Source: Coprococcus aceti
Lineage (GTDB): Bacteria > Bacillota > Clostridia > Lachnospirales > Lachnospiraceae
NCBI RefSeq assembly: GCF_025567285.1
Contig: NZ_JAOQJT010000002.1
Span: 1-64,000 of the forward strand
DNA length: 64,000 bases
Reading direction: 5' to 3'
The notes under the pieces are model-generated. The model was not told the origin of the DNA. It saw only the letters and a program-made list of their open reading frames with translations, and made no database searches. Shown here piece by piece: positions 50,555-60,195 of the stretch (its first letter is position 1; every line of letters begins with the position of its first letter). A program made the position numbers and the translations under genes.

Positions 50555-51199
50555 ATGAAACGCAGATTACTTATGACTATGATGGCTATGGTTCTTGCAT
50601 TCTCATTTACAGGATGTGGAAACAAGAAGGCAGACGAGACGACGGCAACCACAGAGGCTGCATCAGAGGTGAAGGATGAGTTCATCAAGTTTGTTGGAAC
50701 GGATATCCCTAAGATGGATACAGAGGAAGCGGAGATCATGAAGAAGTTCAACTCATATTTTGCTGAGGGAACTGCTGTTGATACAGATGCTCTGCTCAAG
50801 GATTTGACAGACAATCTGCTTCCAAATTATAAGACATTTCTTGACGACATACAGGCTATAGAAGTCAAGACCGACGAGGTGAAGGCGCTCAAGGATCAGT
50901 ATTATGATGCCATGAATGCACAGTATGAGGCTATGCAGAAGGTTGAGGCTGCTGTTAAGGATAAGAACAAGGACATCCAGACAGAGGCACAGAAGCTTCT
51001 CTCAGACGCCCAGAGCAAGTATACAGCATACAATGACGCGGTATATGCACTTGCCCAGAAGGAGAATGTAACGTTGAACGGCGAGATAGCAACAACTGCA
51101 ACCAGTGAGGCAGGAAGCACAACAGAGGCCAACACAGAGGCTATAGATCCAAGCGAGGCCATGACAGATGAGGTTGAGACAACAGAGGCAGCGCAGTAG
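50555..51199 (+). CDS. Predicted lipoprotein of unknown function
   Basis: A 214-residue exported lipoprotein. The lipobox FTGC ends a short signal peptide (Cys at residue 21). The body is helical and Lys/Asp/Glu-rich, reminiscent of coiled coils (EVKALKDQYYDAMNAQYEAMQKVEAAVKD region), and the N- and C-terminal linkers are Thr/Glu/Ala-rich. No enzyme motif. It sits in the place where rplS often follows trmD and just before a two-component system, with a terminator between. Confidence 0.8.
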   Translation: MKRRLLMTMMAMVLAFSFTGCGNKKADETTATTEAASEVKDEFIKFVGTDIPKMDTEEAEIMKKFNSYFAEGTAVDTDALLKDLTDNLLPNYKTFLDDIQAIEVKTDEVKALKDQYYDAMNAQYEAMQKVEAAVKDKNKDIQTEAQKLLSDAQSKYTAYNDAVYALAQKENVTLNGEIATTATSEAGSTTEANTEAIDPSEAMTDEVETTEAAQ

Positions 51200-51225
51200 T
51201 ATTTAAGATATAGAAGAATATTTTG

Positions 51226-51263
51226 AAAAGCAGTGGATACATGAGTGTGTTCACTGCTTTTTT
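51226..51263 (+). terminator. Terminator after the lipoprotein gene
   Basis: AAAAGCAGTG and CACTGCTTTT form a 10-bp stem with a T run. Confidence 0.85.
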
Positions 51264-51364
51264 GCTGTGGTATACTGTAAAAAATATGCTCAGTTCACAT
51301 TTTTTACAAATATCAATGTTATATTGAGATAAATTGGATATTATTCTATATGTGGAGGTACGAT

Positions 51365-52042
51365 ATGGATTCAATAAAGGTTCTTATGGTTGATGATGAG
51401 AGCAGAATGAGGAAGCTTGTCAAGGACTTCCTCACAAGAGAGGGGTATATGGTTCTTGAGGCCGGAGATGGTGAACAGGCCCTGGATATATTCATGAATG
51501 ACAAGAATATATCTCTTGTAATACTTGATGTCATGATGCCTAAGATGGACGGATGGGAGACTCTTAAGGAGATAAGAAAGTTCTCACAGGTTCCGGTTAT
51601 CATGCTTACCGCGAAGGCAGATGAGCGCGATGAGCTCCAGGGCTTTGATCTGGGAGTAGATGAGTACATAACGAAGCCGTTCAGTCCCAAGATACTTGTT
51701 GCCAGAGTTGCAGCGATACTCAGAAGAACAACGGATGCCGCTTCAGATGAGAAGCTTGTAGCCGGAGGTATTGAGATGAATCTGTCGGCTCATGTGGTGA
51801 CGATAGATGGCAAGCCGGTTGAGCTCAGCTTCAAGGAGTTCGAGTTGCTTCAGTATTTTATCACGAACAAGGGCGTGGCATTGTCGAGAGAGAAGATACT
51901 CAACAATGTATGGAACTATGATTACTTTGGCGATGCCAGAACCATAGACACGCATGTCAAGAAGCTCAGAAGCAAGATGGGAGATAAGGGCGAATATATC
52001 AAGACTATATGGGGAATGGGCTATAAATTCGAGGTAGAGTGA
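51365..52042 (+). CDS. OmpR-family response regulator
   Basis: A 225-residue regulator with a receiver domain (DD near 9-10, phosphoacceptor D55 in ILDVMMPKMD, K in ITKPF) and a winged-helix DNA-binding domain (about 130-225, ending IWGMGYKFEVE). The ATG at 51365 follows GGAGG. It overlaps the histidine kinase gene by one base (TGATG), so the two are coupled. Target genes are unknown; membrane or envelope stress is common for this type. Confidence 0.95.
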   Translation: MDSIKVLMVDDESRMRKLVKDFLTREGYMVLEAGDGEQALDIFMNDKNISLVILDVMMPKMDGWETLKEIRKFSQVPVIMLTAKADERDELQGFDLGVDEYITKPFSPKILVARVAAILRRTTDAASDEKLVAGGIEMNLSAHVVTIDGKPVELSFKEFELLQYFITNKGVALSREKILNNVWNYDYFGDARTIDTHVKKLRSKMGDKGEYIKTIWGMGYKFEVE

Positions 52043-53652
52043 TGAAGAAATCAAAAAGGACATCGATCAGGACTAAGATAACGTTGTCTCTGGCTGCGAC
52101 CATACTTATCATGGTGGTTATGTCGTGTGCTATAACCATGATCTTTATCAAGAAGTATTTCTATCACAGCATGGAACAGATGCTGCTGGATACATACAAT
52201 TCTTGCAATGAACTGTTCGGACGGGATGAGGATATAGACAGTAAAGAGCTGGCGAATGATGTGATCAATCAGTCTGGTGCGATGATATTTATCTTTGACA
52301 GTGTGAATATGCATGTGTACACGACGGTGAACGAGGAAGCTGCGGTATATAACAATCTGTCATTTATAGCAGACTACTTCAATTACAGCGGTGGAAAGAA
52401 TCCGGACAATCCGAAGATAAAGAGAAAGCAGATTGAGAAGACAGATAAATATGATATACAGATCACAAATGACAGGAATACAGGCAACAGCTATTATGAC
52501 GTTGTCGGATTCCTTGACAATGGTTTTGTTGTCATCATCAGAAAACCTATTTCCAGTGTGGACTCAACGATAGTTACATCTTTGAAGTTCTTTTTATTGG
52601 TGTTCTCAGTGGTGGCACTGCTTGGATTTGTGATGGTTTATTTTATAAGCAATGCGGTTGCAAAGCCGATAAAGAATCTTGCGTCGGTTGCCAATCGTAT
52701 GGCACAGCTTGATCTCGATGTGAAGGTGGATCACGCATCCAACGATGAGATTGGTGAGCTGGCGGACAGTATGAACGAGATGTCATATCAGCTAAGGAAC
52801 ACGCTGACAGAGCTTCAACAGGCAAATGCTAAGCTGCAGACGGATATTGATGAGAAGGTACAGATAGATGAGATGAGGAAGGAGTTCCTGTCCCATGTGT
52901 CCCATGAACTCAAGACTCCTATAGCTCTCATACAGGGATACGCCGAGGGCCTTAAGGACAATGTTACAGAGGATGATGAGAGCAAGGAGTTTTACTGTGA
53001 TGTCATTCTGGACGAAGCTGGCAAGATGAATAAGCTTGTCAGACAGTTACTTGATCTGAATGAGCTTGAATTTGGAGTGGACAGGGTTCATCCTGTGGTA
53101 TTTGACATAGACGCACTCATAAAGAATGTAGTGGATTCATCATCCATTCTGGTGGAGCAGAACCATGCGGAAGTTGAGCTGGCGGATGAGCTGAATGATG
53201 TGTGCAACGTATATGCAGATGAGTTCATGATAGAGCAGGTATTCACCAATTATTTTACAAATGCACTTCATTACTGCAACGATGGAGGCAAGGTCAGAGT
53301 GTGGACGGCGAATAAGGACTATGATCAGCCGAGAAGGACTGAGGATGGACTCGTCACAGGCAACTTGAGAGTATTTGTATATGATGAGGGACCGAACATT
53401 CCTGACGATGAGCTTGATAAGGTATTCATTAAGTTCTACAAGGTGGACAAGGCGAGGACGAGAGAGTATGGTGGAAGCGGTATTGGACTTTCTATAGTTG
53501 CGGCGTCCATGGCGGCTCACAACAAGAACTATGGTGTTTACAATGTGGAGAATGGAGTGGTATTCTACTTCGACCTTGATATCATACAGCAGGATGATGG
53601 CGAACCGGAAATGATACCGGAGAATAACGCAGATAACACGTCAGAACAATAA
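52042..53652 (+). CDS. Membrane sensor histidine kinase
   Basis: A 536-residue kinase: TM1 at about 13-35, an extracellular sensor of about 140 residues, TM2 at about 178-202, a HAMP domain (KPIKNLASVANRMAQLDLDVKV), HisKA with H288 (SHVSHELKTPIAL) and an HATPase domain with NALHYC, DEGPNIPDDE and GGSGIGLSIV. A GTG lies one codon upstream and could also start it. The sensed signal is unknown. Confidence 0.95.
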   Translation: MKKSKRTSIRTKITLSLAATILIMVVMSCAITMIFIKKYFYHSMEQMLLDTYNSCNELFGRDEDIDSKELANDVINQSGAMIFIFDSVNMHVYTTVNEEAAVYNNLSFIADYFNYSGGKNPDNPKIKRKQIEKTDKYDIQITNDRNTGNSYYDVVGFLDNGFVVIIRKPISSVDSTIVTSLKFFLLVFSVVALLGFVMVYFISNAVAKPIKNLASVANRMAQLDLDVKVDHASNDEIGELADSMNEMSYQLRNTLTELQQANAKLQTDIDEKVQIDEMRKEFLSHVSHELKTPIALIQGYAEGLKDNVTEDDESKEFYCDVILDEAGKMNKLVRQLLDLNELEFGVDRVHPVVFDIDALIKNVVDSSSILVEQNHAEVELADELNDVCNVYADEFMIEQVFTNYFTNALHYCNDGGKVRVWTANKDYDQPRRTEDGLVTGNLRVFVYDEGPNIPDDELDKVFIKFYKVDKARTREYGGSGIGLSIVAASMAAHNKNYGVYNVENGVVFYFDLDIIQQDDGEPEMIPENNADNTSEQ

Positions 53653-53661
53653 ATACTTTGC

Positions 53662-53705
53662 AAGGAGGAAACTTTTAGGCTATAATTCTAAGGGTTTCCT
53701 TTTTC
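53662..53705 (+). terminator. Terminator after the histidine kinase
   Basis: AGGAAAC and GTTTCCT form the stem, followed by a T run. The long loop contains a TATAAT that might serve the next gene. Confidence 0.6.
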
Positions 53706-53753
53706 TGTTGGATTCTGGCATCTGCAAATATATTTATAAAATGGGAGAAGATT

Positions 53754-55655
53754 ATGTCATATAGTGCAAAAAACATTGAGGTGTTAAAGGGCCTTGAGCC
53801 GGTAAGATTGAGACCGGGAATGTACATCGGCAACACAGGGCGAAGCGGACTGAACCACCTCATACAGGAGCTTATAGACAACTCGGTGGATGAGCATCTG
53901 GCTGGGTATTGCAACAATATATGGGTGAGCATCAACGAGGATGGCTCGGCAACCGTGTCTGACGATGGACGAGGCGTTCCTGTCGATATACATGAGCAGG
54001 AGGGAATTCCTGCGGAGCGTGTTGTATACACAGTGTTGCATGCAGGTGGCAAGTTTAACAGCTCCACCTACAAGATAAGCGGCGGACTTCACGGAGTAGG
54101 TTCTGCAGTTGTAAATGCACTGTCTAACAAGCTTATAGTAGATGTTGCCAGGGATGGCTACCTCTATCACGATACATACGAGAAGGGAATACCGACAACT
54201 GAACTTGTTGACGGTATGCTTCCAAAGACAAAACTCAAGGAAAAGAGAACAGGTACGACGGTAACACTCTATCCTGATGATACAATATTTGAGACAGTAA
54301 AGTTCAAGGCGGACGCCATCAAGCAGAGGATTAAAGAGACAGCATATCTGAATCCGAATCTTACGATCACATTCCAGAACAAGAGGGATGGCGAGGAGCC
54401 TATAGTGTTCCATCAGCCAGGGGGACTTGCAGCATTTGTTGAGGATATATCCCAGGGACTCACACATACATCACCGGTTGTCGCCATATCGGGTGAGAAG
54501 GACGGAATCGCCGCTGATATCGTATTTCTGATGACGGAGGACGGCGAGGAGAATATCATAGGATTTACCAACAATATCACGAATCCTGAAGGTGGAACCC
54601 ATGTGACAGGATTCAAGTCAGCATTTGCCAAGCTTATCAATAATTATGCGAGAAATGAGCTTGGAACTCTGAAAGAGAAGGATTCCAATCTGACAGGTGC
54701 AGATATAAGATCTGGCATGCAGGCTATCATATCCGTGAAGCATCCGGATCCTCAGTTCGAGGGACAGACTAAGACAAAGCTTTCCAACACGGACGTGTCA
54801 AAGGCCATCGACGATATCGTGAAGGAACAGCTCACAGTTTATTTTGACAGAAATTATGATGTGCTGAAGGATATAGTGGACAGGGCGGTGGCTCTCTCCA
54901 AGAGAAAGGCGCTTGAGAAGTCCAAGATCAATATAAACAAGTTTTCATTTGAGGGAAATGGCAAGCTTGCAAAGCAGGAGTCCTCAGATTCGTCTAAATG
55001 CGAGATATTCATAGTCGAGGGAGATTCGGCGGGAGGCTCAGCCAAGACCGCGAGAAACAGAAAGTATCAGGCAATACTTCCACTTAGAGGTAAGATACTC
55101 AACGTGGAGAAGAAGCCTGTTGCAAAGGTGCTTGAGAATGCCGAGATCAAAGCACTCATCAATGCATTTGGCTGTGGCTTCATGCAGGGCTACGGCAATG
55201 ATTTCGATATAAGCAAGCTGAATTACGACAAGATAATCATCATGACTGATGCCGATGTGGATGGTGCCCACATAGCGACACTTCTGCTTACATTCTTCTA
55301 TAGATTTTATCCTGACCTTATCAGCGAGGGACATATATACATAGCTATTCCGCCTCTCTACAGAGTTGGCGAGGGCAAGAACATCAAATATCTGTACTCA
55401 GATGATGAGCTTGCAAAGTACAGAAAGGCACACATGAACAAGTTCACGATCCAGAGATACAAGGGACTCGGTGAGATGGATGCAGACCAGCTCTATGAGA
55501 CGACCATGAACCCTGAGACAAGACTTTTAAAGCAGGTATCAGTGAACAGCCGTGTTGAGGCAAATCAGCTCACACAGACGCTCATGGGAACTGAGGTTGC
55601 GCCTAGAAGAGAGTACATAGAGACACACAGTGCGGATGCGGTGCTAGATATATAA
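53754..55655 (+). CDS. parE: Type IIA topoisomerase subunit B (ParE-like)
   Basis: A 633-residue ATPase subunit: the GHKL domain with ELIDNSVDE, DDGRGVPVD and GGLHGVGSAVVNALS, transducer domain, and TOPRIM with IVEGDSAGGSAK and the TDADVDGAHI metal site. It is directly followed by the A subunit. The length and paired layout fit topoisomerase IV (chromosome decatenation); a second gyrase-like enzyme cannot be excluded from sequence alone. Confidence 0.9.
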   Translation: MSYSAKNIEVLKGLEPVRLRPGMYIGNTGRSGLNHLIQELIDNSVDEHLAGYCNNIWVSINEDGSATVSDDGRGVPVDIHEQEGIPAERVVYTVLHAGGKFNSSTYKISGGLHGVGSAVVNALSNKLIVDVARDGYLYHDTYEKGIPTTELVDGMLPKTKLKEKRTGTTVTLYPDDTIFETVKFKADAIKQRIKETAYLNPNLTITFQNKRDGEEPIVFHQPGGLAAFVEDISQGLTHTSPVVAISGEKDGIAADIVFLMTEDGEENIIGFTNNITNPEGGTHVTGFKSAFAKLINNYARNELGTLKEKDSNLTGADIRSGMQAIISVKHPDPQFEGQTKTKLSNTDVSKAIDDIVKEQLTVYFDRNYDVLKDIVDRAVALSKRKALEKSKININKFSFEGNGKLAKQESSDSSKCEIFIVEGDSAGGSAKTARNRKYQAILPLRGKILNVEKKPVAKVLENAEIKALINAFGCGFMQGYGNDFDISKLNYDKIIIMTDADVDGAHIATLLLTFFYRFYPDLISEGHIYIAIPPLYRVGEGKNIKYLYSDDELAKYRKAHMNKFTIQRYKGLGEMDADQLYETTMNPETRLLKQVSVNSRVEANQLTQTLMGTEVAPRREYIETHSADAVLDI

Positions 55656-55718
55656 AAGTGATATTTGGGAATGCTTAGCAGCGCGTTTTCACAGTTTGTA
55701 TGATGAAAGGGATAGATC

Positions 55719-57995
55719 ATGTCGGAAAAGATATTAAATGTAGATTATGAGAGCGAGATGGGACAGTCCTATGTGGATTATTCCATGTCGGTTATAACAG
55801 AGAGAGCGCTCCCGGATGTAAGGGATGGATTAAAGCCTGTCCAGAGAAGGATACTTTACTCACTGGATGGTCTTGCAGGCTCCGACAAGCCACACAGAAA
55901 ATGTGCGAGAATAGTCGGAGATACAATGGGTAAATATCATCCACACGGAGATAGTTCCATATATGAAGGACTTGTAAATATGGCACAGAACTGGAAACTG
56001 CCGATACCACTTGTTGACCCACACGGCAACTTTGGCGCGGTGGACGGTTCCGGTGCGGCTGCCATGCGATACACTGAGGCGCGTATATCTAAGTACACAG
56101 AGGATGTGTGCATGAAGGATCTTCCGTTCTTCAAGGATCAGTTCATACCAAACTTTGACGGAACGGAGACAGAGCCGACTTTCCTGCCTTTCCAGGTGCC
56201 AAATATCCTGGTGAGCGGTTCAACCGGTATAGCAGTAGGTATGGCGACAAATATTCCTACACACAATCTCGGTGAGGTCATAGATGCCACAGTTGCATAT
56301 CTGAATGATCCTGAGATACAGCTTGAGGATCTGCTTGCGCTCATGCCGGGACCGGATTTTGCCACAGGTGGAATCATTAATGCAACACCTGAGGAGTTGT
56401 ATAATGTGTATGCCACAGGACTTGGCAAGATCAAGGTGCGCGGTAAGGTAGAGGTCAGGGATATCGGATACGGAAGAAAGAGTATATGTGTCACAGAGCT
56501 TCCATATACAATGATCGGAGGTACTGCCAAGTTCCTTGATACTGTCGCAGAGCTTGTCAGAAACAGAGAGCTTCCAGCGGTCGTGGATATCGCGGACAGA
56601 GGAGACAAGAACGGTGAATGCCTGTGTATAGATGTGAAGAAGGGAACTTCTGACGAGGAGATACAGAACATCATCAATATATTATATAAGAAGGCAGCCC
56701 TTGAGGATACATTTGGCGTGAATATCAACTGCATCAACAACGGCAAGCCGGAGGTCATGGGACTCAAAAAGATACTGAAGGTATACACAGATTTCAAGTA
56801 CGGTCTGTATGACACGAAGTATAGAAAGCTTCTGGCACAGCAGGAGGAGATTAGGGAGATCAAGATGGGACTGCTCACAGCGGTTGACTGCATAGACCTG
56901 ATCATAGAGATACTCCGCGGAAGTACAAAGGTTGCTGATGCCAAGGCGTGCCTCATGCACGGCGATACATCGAATATCAAGTTCAGATTCAAGGGCTCAG
57001 AGGCGGACGCAAAGTTCCTGTGCTTCACAGAGAAGCAGGCGGATGCAATACTTGCCATGAGACTTCAGAAGCTCATTGGACTGGAGATCAATGCCTTAAA
57101 GAAAGAGCTGGCTGACGCTGAGAAGCTCATTAAGAAGTACACAAGGCTTATGGAGTCCAGGGATGCCATGAAGCAGCAGATGATAGATGACATGCTTGAG
57201 ATCAAGGCAAAGTATGCCATACCTAGAAGGACTCAGATCCATAACTATGGAACTGTTGTTGTGAAGAAGGCTGAGGTCGTGGCTACAGATGTGGCTGTAC
57301 TTCTCGACAGATTCTATTACATCAAAGTTGTAGATGCAAATGTATACGAGAAGAACATCGACCAGATCACTAAGGATTACAGATTTGCGGTTAAGTGTCA
57401 GAATCTTGACAGGATAGCGGTATTTGCCGACAATAATCAGGTGTATACGATCAAGGTTGCAGACATCATTAAGCTTCAGGCGAAGAAGAACACCAGTAAG
57501 AAGGGCGGAGGAAGCCTCATAGGACGTCTTGCCGACAAGGGAATCCAGGTGTTCGAGTTCTGCAACATGAATGGTGACGAGAATATCCTGTTCATGGACT
57601 GCATAGAGCATTTTGTGACTGACAAGCTGCTGTTCGTCAGTAAGCAGGGTCTTGCCAAGGTTGTTGACGGCTCCGCATTTGACACCACAAGGCGTGCTGC
57701 AAATGCTTCAAAAGTCGGTGATGATATCATATATATCGGCAAAATTTCCGAGGGCGACTTCATAATCGCACAGTCAGAGAAGGGCTATTACATAAGAGTT
57801 GACGCAGCGGAGATTCCTGAGAAGGGCAAGGGCGCAGCGGGAGTCAGGCTCATCAACTTAGAGGGTGACGATGTCCTTGAGTCGGTATTTGTGGGAAGCA
57901 CAAAGGATACCTTCAAGGTTGGAGATAACGAGATAATCTTTACCAGAGTTAAGCCGGGCAAGCGCGGCGGCAAGGGAAGCAAGCTGAGGTTCTAA
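55719..57995 (+). CDS. parC: Type IIA topoisomerase subunit A (ParC-like)
   Basis: A 758-residue cleavage subunit. The catalytic tyrosine is Y118 in AAMRYTEARIS, and the quinolone-interaction region is HPHGDSSIYE (about residues 76-85). A long coiled-coil gate (about 360-500) precedes a C-terminal beta-pinwheel. A proper QRRGGKG gyrase box is missing; only KKGGG is found, which favours ParC over GyrA. Confidence 0.9.
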   Translation: MSEKILNVDYESEMGQSYVDYSMSVITERALPDVRDGLKPVQRRILYSLDGLAGSDKPHRKCARIVGDTMGKYHPHGDSSIYEGLVNMAQNWKLPIPLVDPHGNFGAVDGSGAAAMRYTEARISKYTEDVCMKDLPFFKDQFIPNFDGTETEPTFLPFQVPNILVSGSTGIAVGMATNIPTHNLGEVIDATVAYLNDPEIQLEDLLALMPGPDFATGGIINATPEELYNVYATGLGKIKVRGKVEVRDIGYGRKSICVTELPYTMIGGTAKFLDTVAELVRNRELPAVVDIADRGDKNGECLCIDVKKGTSDEEIQNIINILYKKAALEDTFGVNINCINNGKPEVMGLKKILKVYTDFKYGLYDTKYRKLLAQQEEIREIKMGLLTAVDCIDLIIEILRGSTKVADAKACLMHGDTSNIKFRFKGSEADAKFLCFTEKQADAILAMRLQKLIGLEINALKKELADAEKLIKKYTRLMESRDAMKQQMIDDMLEIKAKYAIPRRTQIHNYGTVVVKKAEVVATDVAVLLDRFYYIKVVDANVYEKNIDQITKDYRFAVKCQNLDRIAVFADNNQVYTIKVADIIKLQAKKNTSKKGGGSLIGRLADKGIQVFEFCNMNGDENILFMDCIEHFVTDKLLFVSKQGLAKVVDGSAFDTTRRAANASKVGDDIIYIGKISEGDFIIAQSEKGYYIRVDAAEIPEKGKGAAGVRLINLEGDDVLESVFVGSTKDTFKVGDNEIIFTRVKPGKRGGKGSKLRF

Positions 57996-58054
57996 AGAAT
58001 TACATGCGAGAGCAGAATATCTATTATAACATAGGCATAAGATAATACAGGTAC

Positions 58055-58083
58055 TTGACGTACAGTTTTCTGTACAGTACAAT
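58055..58083 (+). promoter_or_regulatory. Promoter of yefM-yoeB
   Basis: TTGACG (58055-58060) and TACAAT (58078-58083) are 17 nt apart; the first operator fills the spacer. Confidence 0.75.
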
Positions 58084-58103
58084 ATAAGTACAGAAAACTG
58101 TAC
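58060..58103 (+). promoter_or_regulatory. Double YefM operator
   Basis: GTACAGTTTTCTGTAC (58060-58075) and GTACAGAAAACTGTAC (58088-58103) are each palindromic and are also mirror images of one another over 16 bp. One lies between the -35 and -10 boxes, the other just after the -10 box. E. coli YefM binds paired TGTACA-containing palindromes, which are present here. Confidence 0.85.
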
Positions 58104-58125
58104 ATGGATTTGAGGAGGTGTTCTT

Positions 58126-58392
58126 ATGTTAGCTGTTAATTATACAAACCTACGAGACAATATGAAAAAGTACATGGATAAAGTTACAGATGATTATGAA
58201 ACCATGATTGTAACCCGTAAGGATAATAAAAATGTTGTTATGCTTTCAGAAGAGGCATATAACAATCTGATGGAAAATGTATATGTGATGGGAAACAAAG
58301 CAAACTATGACTGGCTTATGGAGTCAAAGACCCAGCTTGAGAAAGGAAATTTTGCTGTTCATGATCTGACGGAGGTATCTGTCGATGAATAA
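58126..58392 (+). CDS. yefM: YefM-type antitoxin
   Basis: An 88-residue PhD/YefM protein: VNYTNLRDNMKKYMDKV at the N terminus, VTRKDNKNVVMLSEEAYNNLMENVYV, and an acidic tail that would neutralise the toxin. It also represses its own operon through the upstream operators. It overlaps the toxin gene by 8 nt. Confidence 0.95.
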   Translation: MLAVNYTNLRDNMKKYMDKVTDDYETMIVTRKDNKNVVMLSEEAYNNLMENVYVMGNKANYDWLMESKTQLEKGNFAVHDLTEVSVDE

Positions 58393-58648
58393 AGTCTTTA
58401 CTGATAATGGATGGAAAGACTATGTCTATTGGCAGACGGAGGATAGAAAGACACTAAAGAAAATAAATAGTCTGATAGAAGATATATGCAGAAATGGAAA
58501 TGAAGGCATTGGGAAACCCGAACCATTAACTGGAAATCTGACTGGCTTCTGGAGCAGACGAATAAATGATAAAGACAGAATAATATACAAGATTGACGAT
58601 ACTAATGTATATATTCTTGCTTGCAAATATCATTATAGTGACAGATAG
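58385..58648 (+). CDS. yoeB: YoeB-family toxin (mRNA endonuclease)
   Basis: An 87-residue RelE-superfamily toxin that cleaves mRNA at the ribosome. It has WKDYVYWQTEDRKTLKKINSLIEDI, GIGKPEPLTGNLTGFWSRRIN and the C-terminal CKYHYSD, which carries the catalytic His and Tyr. Frame intact, so it is probably active. Confidence 0.95.
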   Translation: MNKVFTDNGWKDYVYWQTEDRKTLKKINSLIEDICRNGNEGIGKPEPLTGNLTGFWSRRINDKDRIIYKIDDTNVYILACKYHYSDR

Positions 58649-58727
58649 ACTAAGTGAGATATGGCCTATGACAACATTAAGAAAGAGTACAATAATGGAA
58701 AAGACTCAATATGAAAGGACAAAACAG

Positions 58728-59339
58728 ATGATTTCAATTTTGGATTACGATGCAGGTAACATAAAGAGTGTTGAGAAGGCAGTGCAGTATCTGGGTGAGG
58801 AGGCTGTCATCACAAGAGACAGAGATGTGATCATGGCGAGCGACAAGGTGATACTTCCGGGAGTTGGTAGTTTCGGAGATGCCATGAATAAGATCAGGGA
58901 GTATGGTCTTGAGAACGTCATCTATGATGTTGTGGATGCAGACAAGCCATTCCTCGGAATATGCCTTGGTCTTCAGCTCCTCTTCAAGACCAGCGAGGAG
59001 TCACCGGAGGCAACAGGACTTGGAATCCTGGACGGTGAGATACTCCGTATACCGGATGCGCCGGGACTTAAGATACCGCAGATAGGATGGAATAATCTTG
59101 AGATAAATCCAAATGCAAGACTTTTCAAGGGACTTCCAGAGAACCCATATGTCTACTTCGTTCATTCATATTATCTGAAGGCTAAGAATCCGGAGGATGT
59201 AGCAGCGTCCACATTCTACTCAACTCAGATCCATGCCTCCGTGGAGCACGGCAATGTATTTGCATGTCAGTTCCATCCTGAGAAGAGCTCAGAGGTTGGA
59301 CTTAAGATACTGAAGAATTTTATAGAGCTGGAGGTGTAG
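58728..59339 (+). CDS. hisH: Imidazole glycerol phosphate synthase subunit HisH
   Basis: A 203-residue glutamine amidotransferase for histidine synthesis, supplying ammonia to HisF. The nucleophile lies in GICLGLQLL and the His-Glu pair in CQFHPEKSS. The family start MISILDYDAGNIKS fits the ATG at 58728, with AAAGGA upstream; an in-frame ATG at 58694 is a less likely alternative. The rest of the his operon is not in this window. Confidence 0.95.
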   Translation: MISILDYDAGNIKSVEKAVQYLGEEAVITRDRDVIMASDKVILPGVGSFGDAMNKIREYGLENVIYDVVDADKPFLGICLGLQLLFKTSEESPEATGLGILDGEILRIPDAPGLKIPQIGWNNLEINPNARLFKGLPENPYVYFVHSYYLKAKNPEDVAASTFYSTQIHASVEHGNVFACQFHPEKSSEVGLKILKNFIELEV

Positions 59340-59342
59340 GAC

Positions 59343-60104
59343 ATGCATACAAAGAGAATAATACCTTGTCTTGATGTGAAGAACGGACGAGTTGTAAAGG
59401 GCGTAAATTTCGTAAATCTTATAGATGCCGGGGATCCGGTTGCCGTCGGTGCAGCGTATGACAAGGCGGGCGCTGATGAGCTTGTTTTCCTTGACATAAC
59501 AGCTTCATCAGACCAGAGAAATATAGTTGTCGACATGGTAAGAAGAGTTGCTGAGACTATCTTCATTCCGTTTACAGTCGGCGGCGGAATAAGAACTGTC
59601 GATGACATTAAGGCAATACTCCGTGAGGGCGCAGACAAGATATCCGTGAACTCGGCAGCCATAGACAATCCGACGCTTATAGCTGATGCCGCTGACAAGT
59701 TTGGCAGCCAGTGCGTAGTCTTAGCAATAGATGCCAAGAGACGTGATGATGGTTCAGGCTGGAACATATACAAGCACGGCGGCAGAATCGACTGTGGAAT
59801 AGATGCAGTTGAGTGGGCCATGAAGGCCGCAGAGCTTGGAGCTGGAGAGATATTACTTACCAGCATGGACTGCGATGGAACAAAGGCGGGATATGACATA
59901 GAACTCACCAGAACCATAGCAGACAATGTGAATATTCCAGTGATAGCTTCCGGCGGCGCAGGAACTAAGGATCATTTCTACGATGCCCTGACAGAGGGCG
60001 GAGCTGATGCAGCTCTTGCGGCTTCGCTGTTCCACTATAAAGAGCTTGAGATAGGAGATCTGAAGAGATACCTTCAGGATAAGGGAATTCCGATGAGACT
60101 GTAG
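59343..60104 (+). CDS. hisF: Imidazole glycerol phosphate synthase subunit HisF
   Basis: A 253-residue (beta-alpha)8-barrel cyclase that works with HisH. It has the catalytic Asp of IIPCLDVKNGRVVKG and the second in LLTSMDCDGTK, plus FTVGGGIRT and IASGGAG. It follows hisH by 3 nt. Confidence 0.97.
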   Translation: MHTKRIIPCLDVKNGRVVKGVNFVNLIDAGDPVAVGAAYDKAGADELVFLDITASSDQRNIVVDMVRRVAETIFIPFTVGGGIRTVDDIKAILREGADKISVNSAAIDNPTLIADAADKFGSQCVVLAIDAKRRDDGSGWNIYKHGGRIDCGIDAVEWAMKAAELGAGEILLTSMDCDGTKAGYDIELTRTIADNVNIPVIASGGAGTKDHFYDALTEGGADAALAASLFHYKELEIGDLKRYLQDKGIPMRL

Positions 60105-60195
60105 CGATTTCTATATCAATCTCACGACACAGAATGATCGGAATGGATACCTATTCAGAGATTATTTTCCTAAAAATATATATGATAGAAGAAAT

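Noticed and set aside
53754..57995. DNA gyrase (gyrB-gyrA)
   Set aside because: The lengths and the absence of a QRRGGKG box favour topoisomerase IV; not fully excluded.
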